Source: Bacteroidales bacterium (GTDB lineage Bacteria > Bacteroidota > Bacteroidia > Bacteroidales > Dysgonomonadaceae). From it: 14,325 nt of DNA. This document shows positions 7,288 to 13,277 of this stretch, one piece after another. A model generated the notes under the pieces. The model did not search any database and was not told where the DNA came from. It saw nothing but the letters and a program-made list of their open reading frames with translations. The translations under genes and the position numbers were made by a program. Within the stretch, counting starts at the first letter, position 1; each line of letters opens with the position of its first letter. Where the stretch lies: contig JAAYFR010000318.1 of the NCBI GenBank assembly GCA_012728155.1, forward strand, positions 1-14,325, written 5' to 3'.

Positions 7288-8382
7288 ATGGCATTAGATA
7301 GGAAACAGTTGTTTCTTCTTTTTGGAATTCTGATTTCGACCTGGTTAGGTGCTACAGAGCCGTTATCTTCTCAAAACAGGAAATTCACTGTCGTAATCGA
7401 TCCTGGTCATGGAGGGAAAGATCCCGGTGCTGTGGGAAGAACTTCCAAAGAGAAAGAGATCGTATTGTCGGTGGGCTTGAAACTGGGGAAACTTATCGAG
7501 AAAAATCATGCCGATGTGAATGTGATCTATACACGTAAAGATGATCGCTTCGTTGAGTTGAACCGAAGAGCCGGAATTGCAAATAAAGCACACGCCGATC
7601 TGTTTATATCACTGCACTGTAATGCCCTCGACCGAAAAAAAACATCCCCACAGGGAGTGGAAACTTTCGTCTTGGGGTTGCATCGGAGCAAAGACAACCT
7701 GGATGTGGCAAAGGCGGAGAACGCTGTGATCATGTACGAAGAGGACTATTCCGTCAAGTATGAGGGCTTCAATCCAAATGAACCGGAATCTTATATTATC
7801 TTCGAATTCATGGCCAATGAGTTTCTCGATCGGAGTGTATCTTTTGCCTCAATGGTGCAAAACCAATTAGTTGCCCACTCCAAAAGGACGAACAGGAATG
7901 TTCGCCAGGCAGGATTTCTGGTCTTGAGAGAGGTGGCCATGCCAAGCGTACTGGTGGAGCTGGGTTATATCAGCAATAAGGAGGAAGAGAAGTATTTGAA
8001 GAGCGAGAGCGGCCAGACTTCACTTGCTGCCAGTATTTATAATGGCTTCAAAGAGTATAAGCGGGAGCATGACAAGAAAAGCTATCTCTTTACAAATGGC
8101 GAAGTAGCCCCCTACTCTCCGCCAAGCCCATCGTCATCTTCCGAGGTGAAAGGGAAAGAGTTCAGGATTCAGTTTCTTACCTCATCAAGGAAGTATGAAA
8201 ATGGGGCTTCGGTATTCAAAGGCTTACATCCGGTAGAATACTATACCGATGGGAAGATCTATAAATATACGTATGGTCGTACCACCAATCCTGAAGAGAG
8301 CCGACAATTATTGAAAAAAGTGAGAGGGAATTTCAAAGATGCTTTTATCATTGAGTTTGAAAATGGTGAGCGGGTGAAGTAA
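7288..8382 (+). CDS. N-acetylmuramoyl-L-alanine amidase (Amidase_3) with SPOR-like C-terminus
   Basis: Zinc-dependent periplasmic amidase of 364 residues that cleaves the MurNAc-L-Ala bond of peptidoglycan, expected to act in cell separation or envelope remodelling. An N-terminal hydrophobic stretch (8-22) followed by GATEPLSSQ suggests a signal peptide. The Amidase_3 domain spans about 33-258: VIDPGHGGKDPGA (His41), SKEKEIVL (Glu55), FISLHCNA (His110) and the catalytic Glu224 in VLVELGYISN. A Pro/Ser-rich linker (276-286) leads to a C-terminal region (290-364) beginning FRIQFLTSS and ending in a short alpha/beta pattern. This resembles a SPOR peptidoglycan-binding domain, although I cannot score it. 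A Cys replaces the small residue often seen after the third zinc ligand. The next gene in the same direction encodes an MCE protein 172 bases away, and the two are probably co-transcribed. Confidence 0.93.
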   Translation: MALDRKQLFLLFGILISTWLGATEPLSSQNRKFTVVIDPGHGGKDPGAVGRTSKEKEIVLSVGLKLGKLIEKNHADVNVIYTRKDDRFVELNRRAGIANKAHADLFISLHCNALDRKKTSPQGVETFVLGLHRSKDNLDVAKAENAVIMYEEDYSVKYEGFNPNEPESYIIFEFMANEFLDRSVSFASMVQNQLVAHSKRTNRNVRQAGFLVLREVAMPSVLVELGYISNKEEEKYLKSESGQTSLAASIYNGFKEYKREHDKKSYLFTNGEVAPYSPPSPSSSSEVKGKEFRIQFLTSSRKYENGASVFKGLHPVEYYTDGKIYKYTYGRTTNPEESRQLLKKVRGNFKDAFIIEFENGERVK

Positions 8383-8395
8383 AAAAGATTTTCAG

Positions 8396-8511
8396 CCTAT
8401 GAAACGAGCATTCAAATGATTTCACCCAAGTTCATGAATTACGCAGTAATCGACGTAGTCAATATTGCGAGTTGCCTCCAGTCTCATAGGAAGTCGGCGA
8501 TTCTCGTTTCA
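8396..8511 (+). other. Nested inverted repeats in the amidase-mlaD spacer, possible structured RNA
   Basis: TGAAACGAG (8400-8408) is the exact reverse complement of CTCGTTTCA (8503-8511). Directly inside the right arm, CGGCGATT (8495-8502) pairs with AATCGACG (8448-8455) at 7 of 8 positions, so the two stems could stack on a contiguous right strand. An alternative pairing CCTATGA (8396-8402) with TCATAGG (8484-8490) overlaps the left arm and would exclude the first. No promoter match is seen in the spacer. A folded leader or mRNA-processing element for mlaD is inference. Confidence 0.35.
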
Positions 8512-8554
8512 CTCGAATTGTCATACACCGACAAGGAAAAAATAAAATAATCGT

Positions 8555-9448
8555 ATGAAAACTAAAGTAAGGAGGAACGCACTGATTGGATTGGCTTTTA
8601 TTGCAAGCCTTGTCATGATCTATTTCGGAATCAATTTTCTGAAAGGTGTCAATGTCCTTAAAAAACAGAATCAGTATTATGCTCTCTTCGATGATGTGTC
8701 GAGCCTGCTGATCTCATCACCAATTTATGTGAAAGGTTTTCAAATAGGCCTCATCAACAAGATAGAGATGGTGAGTGAAAATCCGATGCGTTTCTCCGTG
8801 GGGGTTAACCTTACGGAAGATATACGGATCACCAAAGGGAGCCACCTCGAGTATGGCTCTGACCTGTTTGGAGCCTCCACCGTAAATCTGATTATGGCTC
8901 AATCTGACCTCTTCCTGGAAAAGGGGGATACCCTTGTGGGGAGGAAGGGATTGGAACTGATGGATGGTATGACGTCGTTGATGCCTAAGGCCGATTCAAT
9001 TTTGTTGCGGGTGGACTCACTGATCTACTCACTCCATAAAATTGTGGCCAATCCTGCTTGGGAACAGTCGATCAATGGGATTAACAGCACAGTGAGCCAG
9101 TTGAACGGATCGAGTGCAAGCCTGAACAGGATAATTGGCTCCTTGGAAAAGGAACTCCCTGAAATTGGCCGGAATCTATCCTCAGTTTCTGCCGACCTGA
9201 AAGAGGTGAGTAGGGAGTTGAATGAGATGGATCTGGAGAGCACCTTCCAAACTATTGATGCAACCATAAATAATTTGAAATCGATCACCACAAAAATGAA
9301 TAGTGACGACAACTCTTTGGGGCTATTGCTGAACGATACCAAACTTCACGACAGCCTCAATGTGACCATTGACTCAGCAACAAAATTATTGGAGGATATC
9401 CGCCAGAACCCCGATCGTTATTTGACGATCAGATTACGCCTTTTTTAA
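8555..9448 (+). CDS. mlaD: MCE/MlaD-family lipid transport protein
   Basis: A 297-residue inner-membrane-anchored periplasmic protein of the MCE (MlaD) family, which bind and shuttle lipids between inner and outer membranes. A positively charged start (MKTKVRRNA) precedes one transmembrane helix (about 9-28). The MCE domain lies at about 38-115, with YYALFDDVSSLLISSPIYVKG and IGLINKIEM. The remainder (about 140-275) is heptad-like and probably alpha-helical, as in other MCE proteins. The end reads NPDRYLTIRLRLF, similar to the usual Bacteroidota NPxRY ending, so the protein is complete. Partner genes for an ABC permease and ATPase (mlaE, mlaF) are not in the window. Placement directly after the amidase is typical of Bacteroidales. 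The symbol is by family; the precise lipid and partners are unknown. Confidence 0.88.
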   Translation: MKTKVRRNALIGLAFIASLVMIYFGINFLKGVNVLKKQNQYYALFDDVSSLLISSPIYVKGFQIGLINKIEMVSENPMRFSVGVNLTEDIRITKGSHLEYGSDLFGASTVNLIMAQSDLFLEKGDTLVGRKGLELMDGMTSLMPKADSILLRVDSLIYSLHKIVANPAWEQSINGINSTVSQLNGSSASLNRIIGSLEKELPEIGRNLSSVSADLKEVSRELNEMDLESTFQTIDATINNLKSITTKMNSDDNSLGLLLNDTKLHDSLNVTIDSATKLLEDIRQNPDRYLTIRLRLF

Positions 9449-9700
9449 ACTATCGAAGTTTAAAATGGATGCTCCGTGAATATTTTAAATAGAATCGTTC
9501 TAAATATGAGTTGCCGGAGAATGTCTGAAAACTCTTTGGTTGACCGTACTTAAGTTGCAAAATTGAGACTTTTATTATAATATGTAATCTGTTGTAATGT
9601 TTTTATATCATCTTGTCAATCAGCTATATCTAATTTTTTAATTTTTTAAATAAATTGATAATCAATGATATGTCTCTACTTTGCTGATAAATAGGCATTT

Positions 9701-9709
9701 TTTTCCACA
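9701..9709 (+). promoter_or_regulatory. DnaA-box-like site 1
   Basis: TTTTCCACA fits the bacterial DnaA-box consensus TTWTNCACA exactly and differs from TTATCCACA at one base. The flanking bases (a T-run before, A after) match those of site 2. Confidence 0.5.
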
Positions 9710-9774
9710 AGAAAAATCCTGTCTGCAATTTTATTTTTTTATCTCGTTTTTTTTTTGAAAATTTGCAATTCGTT

Positions 9775-9783
9775 TGTGGAAAA
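9775..9783 (-). promoter_or_regulatory. DnaA-box-like site 2
   Basis: The plus strand reads TGTGGAAAA, the reverse complement of TTTTCCACA, so it is an inverted copy of site 1 with 65 bases between them. The match extends to 13 bases (TTTTTTTCCACAA) when flanks are included. The T-rich DNA between the two sites would melt easily. Confidence 0.5.
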
Positions 9784-9834
9784 AAAAGAGCATTTTTGTT
9801 AAGTAAAAAAAAACAGAAGATACATTAGTTTGGA

Positions 9835-9966
9835 ATGTTTCCTATCAGCGGGAAGAGGGATCTCCTTTCTCTCCCCCTCTTGGCGAGCGTAGAAAACGAT
9901 GCACTTTACTTGAATATGCGGTTGCGAGAATTAACAATCGAGGAGCGAAAGCGACTCAAAAAATGA
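9835..9966 (+). CDS. Possible 43-codon upstream ORF before dnaA
   Basis: An ATG at 9835 opens 43 codons ending in TGA at 9964-9966, 13 bases before the dnaA start. The predicted peptide begins MFPISGKRD and ends LTIEERKRLKK, with a basic, charged C-terminal half. I do not recognise it. G+C over the ORF is near 50%, like the neighbouring genes and unlike the very A/T-rich DNA just upstream. Its stop overlaps an ATG (ATGA) that opens a six-codon frame, which in turn overlaps the dnaA ATG in the same way. It could be a leader peptide coupled to dnaA, a remnant of a larger gene, or chance. Low confidence. Confidence 0.2.
   Translation: MFPISGKRDLLSLPLLASVENDALYLNMRLRELTIEERKRLKK
9853..9881 (+). 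other. Hairpin in the dnaA leader region
   Basis: AAGAGGG (9853-9859) is the exact reverse complement of CCCTCTT (9875-9881), giving a 7-bp stem with a 15-base pyrimidine-rich loop. No T-tract follows, so it is not a standard terminator. A role in dnaA control is only a guess. Confidence 0.3.
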
Positions 9967-9979
9967 TGAACTTAAGTGA

Positions 9980-11383
9980 ATGAATAAAGATTGCCGACTT
10001 TTGTGGAAGAATTGTTTGAATGTCATTAGGGATAATATTCCCGAACCGGCTTTTAATACTTGGTTTTTACCCATTGTTCCTTTAAAGTACCAAGACCGCG
10101 TATTCACGGTTCAGGTTCCCAGTCAGTTTTTTTATGAATATCTTGAAGATAAGTACCTTGATCTTATTCAGCATACCCTCTATCGTGAAATAGGAGAGGG
10201 AACCATCCTCAATTATCGCATATTGGTAGAGACAGAGACCAATACTGCCGTTGAACTGAGGGGAGAACCCAAGTCATACGGAGGTGCGGAGAGAAATAAC
10301 GGCAATAAGGTTTCCACGAGAGTGCCCTCTCCTTTCGACAGGGTGGAAACATCGGAGTTCGATTCTCAAATAAATGGCAAATATACCTTCCTCAATTTTT
10401 TTGAAGGTGAAAGCAATCGACTTGCACGTTCTGCCGCTGAGGCAGTGGCCATGAATCCGGCAAAAACGGCATTCAATCCGTTGTTCGTATATGGAAGTTC
10501 AGGCGTGGGAAAGACGCATCTTTGCCATGCGGTCGGCTCGAAAGTGAAAGAGCTTTACCCCGACAAGAAGATTCTTTATATATCTGCCCATCTCTTTAAG
10601 GTGCAATATACCGACTCCCGCCGTTTCAATACCATCAATGACTTCATCAATTTTTACCAGAGCATTGATCTGCTTCTCATCGATGATATTCAGGAGCTGT
10701 CGGGGTTGGAGAAGACGCAGAACACCTTTTTCCATATTTTTAATCACCTCCACCAGAACAATAAGCAGTTGATCATGACCTCCGATTGTCCGCCGATGGA
10801 TATGCAAGGTGTGGAAGAGCGGCTGCTTACCCGTTTCCGCTGGGGACTTACAACCAAATTGGAGCGTCCGGATAAGCAGCTCCGTAAAAAGATACTGCAA
10901 AATAAAGTGCTTGCCGACGGACTTACCATCCCGGAGAATGTGATCGAATTTATTGCGGAAAACGTGACGGAGAATGTACGGGACCTGGAGGGGATTGTTG
11001 TTTCCCTGATGGCACACTCCATCATCAATAATCGGGAAATCGACCTGCCATTGGCACGCAGGGTGGTGGAGCAAAGTATTAAATTTGAGAAAAAGCGTAT
11101 TACAGCACAGAAAATAGAGGATATTGTGTCGGACTACTATCATGTGAAAAAAGAGCTGATCCAGTCCCCATCCCGTAAGCGAGAGATAGTCCAAGCACGA
11201 CAGGTGACCATGTATTTCATCAAGAAACATACCGAGATGTCGCTTTCGCAAATTGGCGCCCAAGTTGGTAAGCGTAACCACGCCACCGTACTTCATGCCT
11301 GCAATACGGTAAGAGATTTTTATGAGGTGGACAAAGGGTTCCGATCCGATATCGATGAGATTGAAAATTTACTTCTTTCTTGA
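9980..11383 (+). CDS. dnaA: Chromosomal replication initiator protein DnaA
   Basis: Complete 467-residue AAA+ ATPase that binds DnaA boxes and melts the origin. Domain I (about 5-80) contains LWKNCLNVIRDN and PEPAFNTWFLPIVPL. A short variable domain II follows (about 85-130). Domain III has Walker A GSSGVGKT (172-179), Walker B LLLIDDIQ (231-238), sensor 1 MTSDCPP (266-272), box VII RLLTRFRWGL with the arginine finger near 285, and sensor 2 VRDLEG (Arg334). Domain IV ends with the DNA-binding signature VGKRNHATVLHACNTV (429-444). All catalytic residues are present and the length is normal for Bacteroidales. The start ATG at 9980 matches the family N-terminus; no Shine-Dalgarno sequence is seen. 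The stop TGA overlaps the ATG of the next gene by one base, suggesting translational coupling. Confidence 0.98.
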   Translation: MNKDCRLLWKNCLNVIRDNIPEPAFNTWFLPIVPLKYQDRVFTVQVPSQFFYEYLEDKYLDLIQHTLYREIGEGTILNYRILVETETNTAVELRGEPKSYGGAERNNGNKVSTRVPSPFDRVETSEFDSQINGKYTFLNFFEGESNRLARSAAEAVAMNPAKTAFNPLFVYGSSGVGKTHLCHAVGSKVKELYPDKKILYISAHLFKVQYTDSRRFNTINDFINFYQSIDLLLIDDIQELSGLEKTQNTFFHIFNHLHQNNKQLIMTSDCPPMDMQGVEERLLTRFRWGLTTKLERPDKQLRKKILQNKVLADGLTIPENVIEFIAENVTENVRDLEGIVVSLMAHSIINNREIDLPLARRVVEQSIKFEKKRITAQKIEDIVSDYYHVKKELIQSPSRKREIVQARQVTMYFIKKHTEMSLSQIGAQVGKRNHATVLHACNTVRDFYEVDKGFRSDIDEIENLLLS

Positions 11384-12642
11384 TGAGAAATTTCCTGCCT
11401 ATATTTTTACTCCTCTCGATCCTCTTTTCCGGATGCGCCTCCTCCCGACAGACTGGAGCGGTGAAGATCGCCGTGATTTCCGATCCCCATTTTCTTGACA
11501 AGCAACTCATCTCCAATGGGGAGGCACTCTCTGCCTATGAGAACCGGGTTGGTAGAGAGATAGACGATTTACATTCCATACTGGACAAGGTGTTTGCCGA
11601 TTTGCTCGTAGAGGCGCCGGATTTGCTGCTGGTGACCGGCGACATGACTAACCACGGCGAGAAACAAAGCCATCTGGGTTTTATAGCAAAGCTGCGGAAT
11701 TTACAGGATCAGGGAATCCGTGTTCTTGTCATTCCCGGCAATCACGATATCAATATTCCCGATGCAAAAGCTTATCGGGGCGATATTGCTTCGCCCACCG
11801 AATCGGTCACAAAAAAAGAGTTCGAAGATCTATATGCCTCCTTCGGCTATTCGGATGCATTGAAAAGAGATGAAGCTTCGCTGAGCTATCTCACTCAAAT
11901 TACCGACTCTGTCTGGCTCCTCTGTTTCGATACCAACCGATATGAGGAGCATCGCACAACCTCCATCACCGGAGGGCGTATTCTGCCACAGACGATGAAA
12001 TGGGCACTCACCATCCTGGAGGAAGCAAAAGATAGGGGAGTCACGGTGTTGGGGATGATGCACCATGGGTTGGTGGAGCACCTGCTTTATCAGTCCGCTT
12101 TCTTTCCGCAATATCTGATTGACGACTGGGAGAAGAATGCTGATCTCCTTGCCGACGCGGGACTAAAAGTGGTTTTTACCGGACATTTCCATGCCAACGA
12201 TGTGACGATGAGAACCTCGCCCGCCGGAAATGCGGTCTATGATGTGGAGACTGCCTCTTTGGCGCAATACCCGTTTGCCTATCGAATAATGATGTTGGGC
12301 GACAACAAGCTTTCAATCGATAGCCGTTTTGTCACTTCTATCCCTGGGAAATCCGATTTGACGGGGTTATACAAGGATAAACTGGAGACGATAACCCGGC
12401 AGGTTACAGAAAGACGGTTGGAAGAGTTGAGAATACCTATGTCGCCGGAAACATTCAAAGCCTTTAGCGATGTGATTGTGAAACTACACTTGATCCATGT
12501 GAAGGGCGATGAAAGACCCTACCCGGCGATGAAACTGGCAATTCGTCTCTTCGCTGACCAGATGGGGAGCGAGTTTGATCTGAAATCGGTCGAATTCGAT
12601 TTCCCGCCGGAAGATAACCGGCTGGAGATACCACTTCGGTGA
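11383..12642 (+). CDS. Calcineurin-like metallophosphoesterase, predicted lipoprotein
   Basis: A 419-residue secreted or membrane-anchored metallophosphoesterase (COG1409-like). The N-terminus MRNFLPIFLLLSILFSGCASS is a lipoprotein signal with Cys18; the -3 residue is Phe, a relaxed but Bacteroidota-acceptable lipobox. All five metallophosphoesterase motifs are present: ISDPHF (D34, H36), VTGDMTNHGE (D87), IPGNHDIN (N120, H121), MMHHGL (H227/H228) and FTGHFHAND (H268, H270). An extra C-terminal region of about 100 residues lacks recognisable motifs. The natural substrate is unknown; phosphomonoesters or phosphodiesters are possible. The ATG at 11383 shares its A with the dnaA stop (TGATG), which also argues against the in-frame TTG at 11380. 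Expression is therefore tied to dnaA, although the enzyme should act outside the cytoplasm. Confidence 0.88.
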   Translation: MRNFLPIFLLLSILFSGCASSRQTGAVKIAVISDPHFLDKQLISNGEALSAYENRVGREIDDLHSILDKVFADLLVEAPDLLLVTGDMTNHGEKQSHLGFIAKLRNLQDQGIRVLVIPGNHDINIPDAKAYRGDIASPTESVTKKEFEDLYASFGYSDALKRDEASLSYLTQITDSVWLLCFDTNRYEEHRTTSITGGRILPQTMKWALTILEEAKDRGVTVLGMMHHGLVEHLLYQSAFFPQYLIDDWEKNADLLADAGLKVVFTGHFHANDVTMRTSPAGNAVYDVETASLAQYPFAYRIMMLGDNKLSIDSRFVTSIPGKSDLTGLYKDKLETITRQVTERRLEELRIPMSPETFKAFSDVIVKLHLIHVKGDERPYPAMKLAIRLFADQMGSEFDLKSVEFDFPPEDNRLEIPLR

Positions 12643-12680
12643 TGGGATGAGGGGATTGCTTGCCGCTGCTGAATAAAAAG

Positions 12681-13271
12681 ATGAAACCGACTGATCTGTT
12701 GCTGGGTTGTATGCATCCCGGTCGTTTGGAGTGCGGATGCGATGAGGCGGGACGTGGTTGCCTGGCGGGTCCTGTCTTTGCGGCTGCGGTAATCCTGCCC
12801 GATCAATTCCATTGTGAGGGGTTGAACGATTCAAAACAACTTTCCGAGAGGGATCGCTGCGAACTGCGGTTGATCATCGAAGAAAAGGCACTCTGTTATG
12901 CCGTTGCTTCCTGCTCCCCGGAAGAGATCGATGAGATAAATATTCTTTGGGCATCGGTAAAGGCGATGCACCGCGCTATAGGCCAACTCTCTATTTCTCC
13001 CGAACATATCCTGGTGGATGGCAACCGGTTTCGTCCCTTCGGCAACATCTCCCACACCTGCGTGATTAAAGGTGATGCCACCTACCGCTCTATTGCGGCA
13101 GCCTCCATCCTGGCGAAAACATACCGTGACGAATATATGCAAAAACTCCATGAAGCATACCCCCTCTACGATTGGTGCCGAAATAAGGGATATCCCACAA
13201 AAGCCCATCGGGAAGCAATTGCCCGGTATGGTGTTACGCCCCACCACCGGAAAAGCTTCCGATTAAAATAG
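12681..13271 (+). CDS. rnhB: Ribonuclease HII
   Basis: Cytoplasmic endonuclease that cleaves RNA in RNA-DNA hybrids and starts ribonucleotide excision repair. The 196 residues show CGCDEAGRGCLAGPV (catalytic D21, E22), LNDSKQLS (48-55), LVDGNRF (D113) and VIKGDATYRSIAAASILAKTYRD (D132), so the DEDD catalytic set is complete. The C-terminus has KGYPTKAHREAI and the typical HHRKSF ending. I choose the ATG at 12681, 38 bases after the phosphoesterase stop. An in-frame TTG at 12660 would add seven residues, and a later in-frame ATG (MHPGRLECG) at codon 11 is also possible. It is probably the third gene of the dnaA transcript, which fits replication and repair. It ends 6 bases from the convergent tex gene. 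Confidence 0.95.
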   Translation: MKPTDLLLGCMHPGRLECGCDEAGRGCLAGPVFAAAVILPDQFHCEGLNDSKQLSERDRCELRLIIEEKALCYAVASCSPEEIDEINILWASVKAMHRAIGQLSISPEHILVDGNRFRPFGNISHTCVIKGDATYRSIAAASILAKTYRDEYMQKLHEAYPLYDWCRNKGYPTKAHREAIARYGVTPHHRKSFRLK

Positions 13272-13277
13272 TAGTCT

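Larger units (their letters stand above)
9449..9979. other. Long A/T-rich region upstream of dnaA, candidate oriC / dnaA control region
   Basis: A gene-poor stretch of 531 bases. Positions 9601-9840 are about 23% G+C by my count, with long T and A runs (for example 9733-9756 and 9804-9813). It contains two DnaA-box-like sequences in inverted orientation (9701-9709 and 9775-9783), a perfect odd-centred palindrome ATTGAT-a-ATCAAT at 9654-9666, and A/T-only inverted repeats just after mlaD (9459-9489). G+C rises abruptly to about 55% at 9841-9900. No confident TTTG-N19-TAnnTTTG promoter for dnaA was found. An origin or DnaA-autoregulated promoter fits the position and content, but two boxes are few for an origin. 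Confidence 0.45.

Noticed and set aside
9459..9502. Inverted repeats TTTAAAAT/ATTTTAAA and TAGAA-tcg-TTCTA after mlaD as a terminator
   Set aside because: The stems are almost entirely A-T and no T-tract follows. In DNA this A/T-rich such repeats arise easily.
9721..9760. T-rich runs upstream of dnaA as a transcription terminator
   Set aside because: No G/C-containing hairpin precedes the T-runs. A melting or bending role near the DnaA boxes is the better guess.
10499..11296. A 265-codon open frame antisense to dnaA
   Set aside because: It lies wholly within the unmistakable dnaA coding sequence, has no recognisable motif, and its Cys/His-rich, low-complexity composition is typical of a shadow frame.
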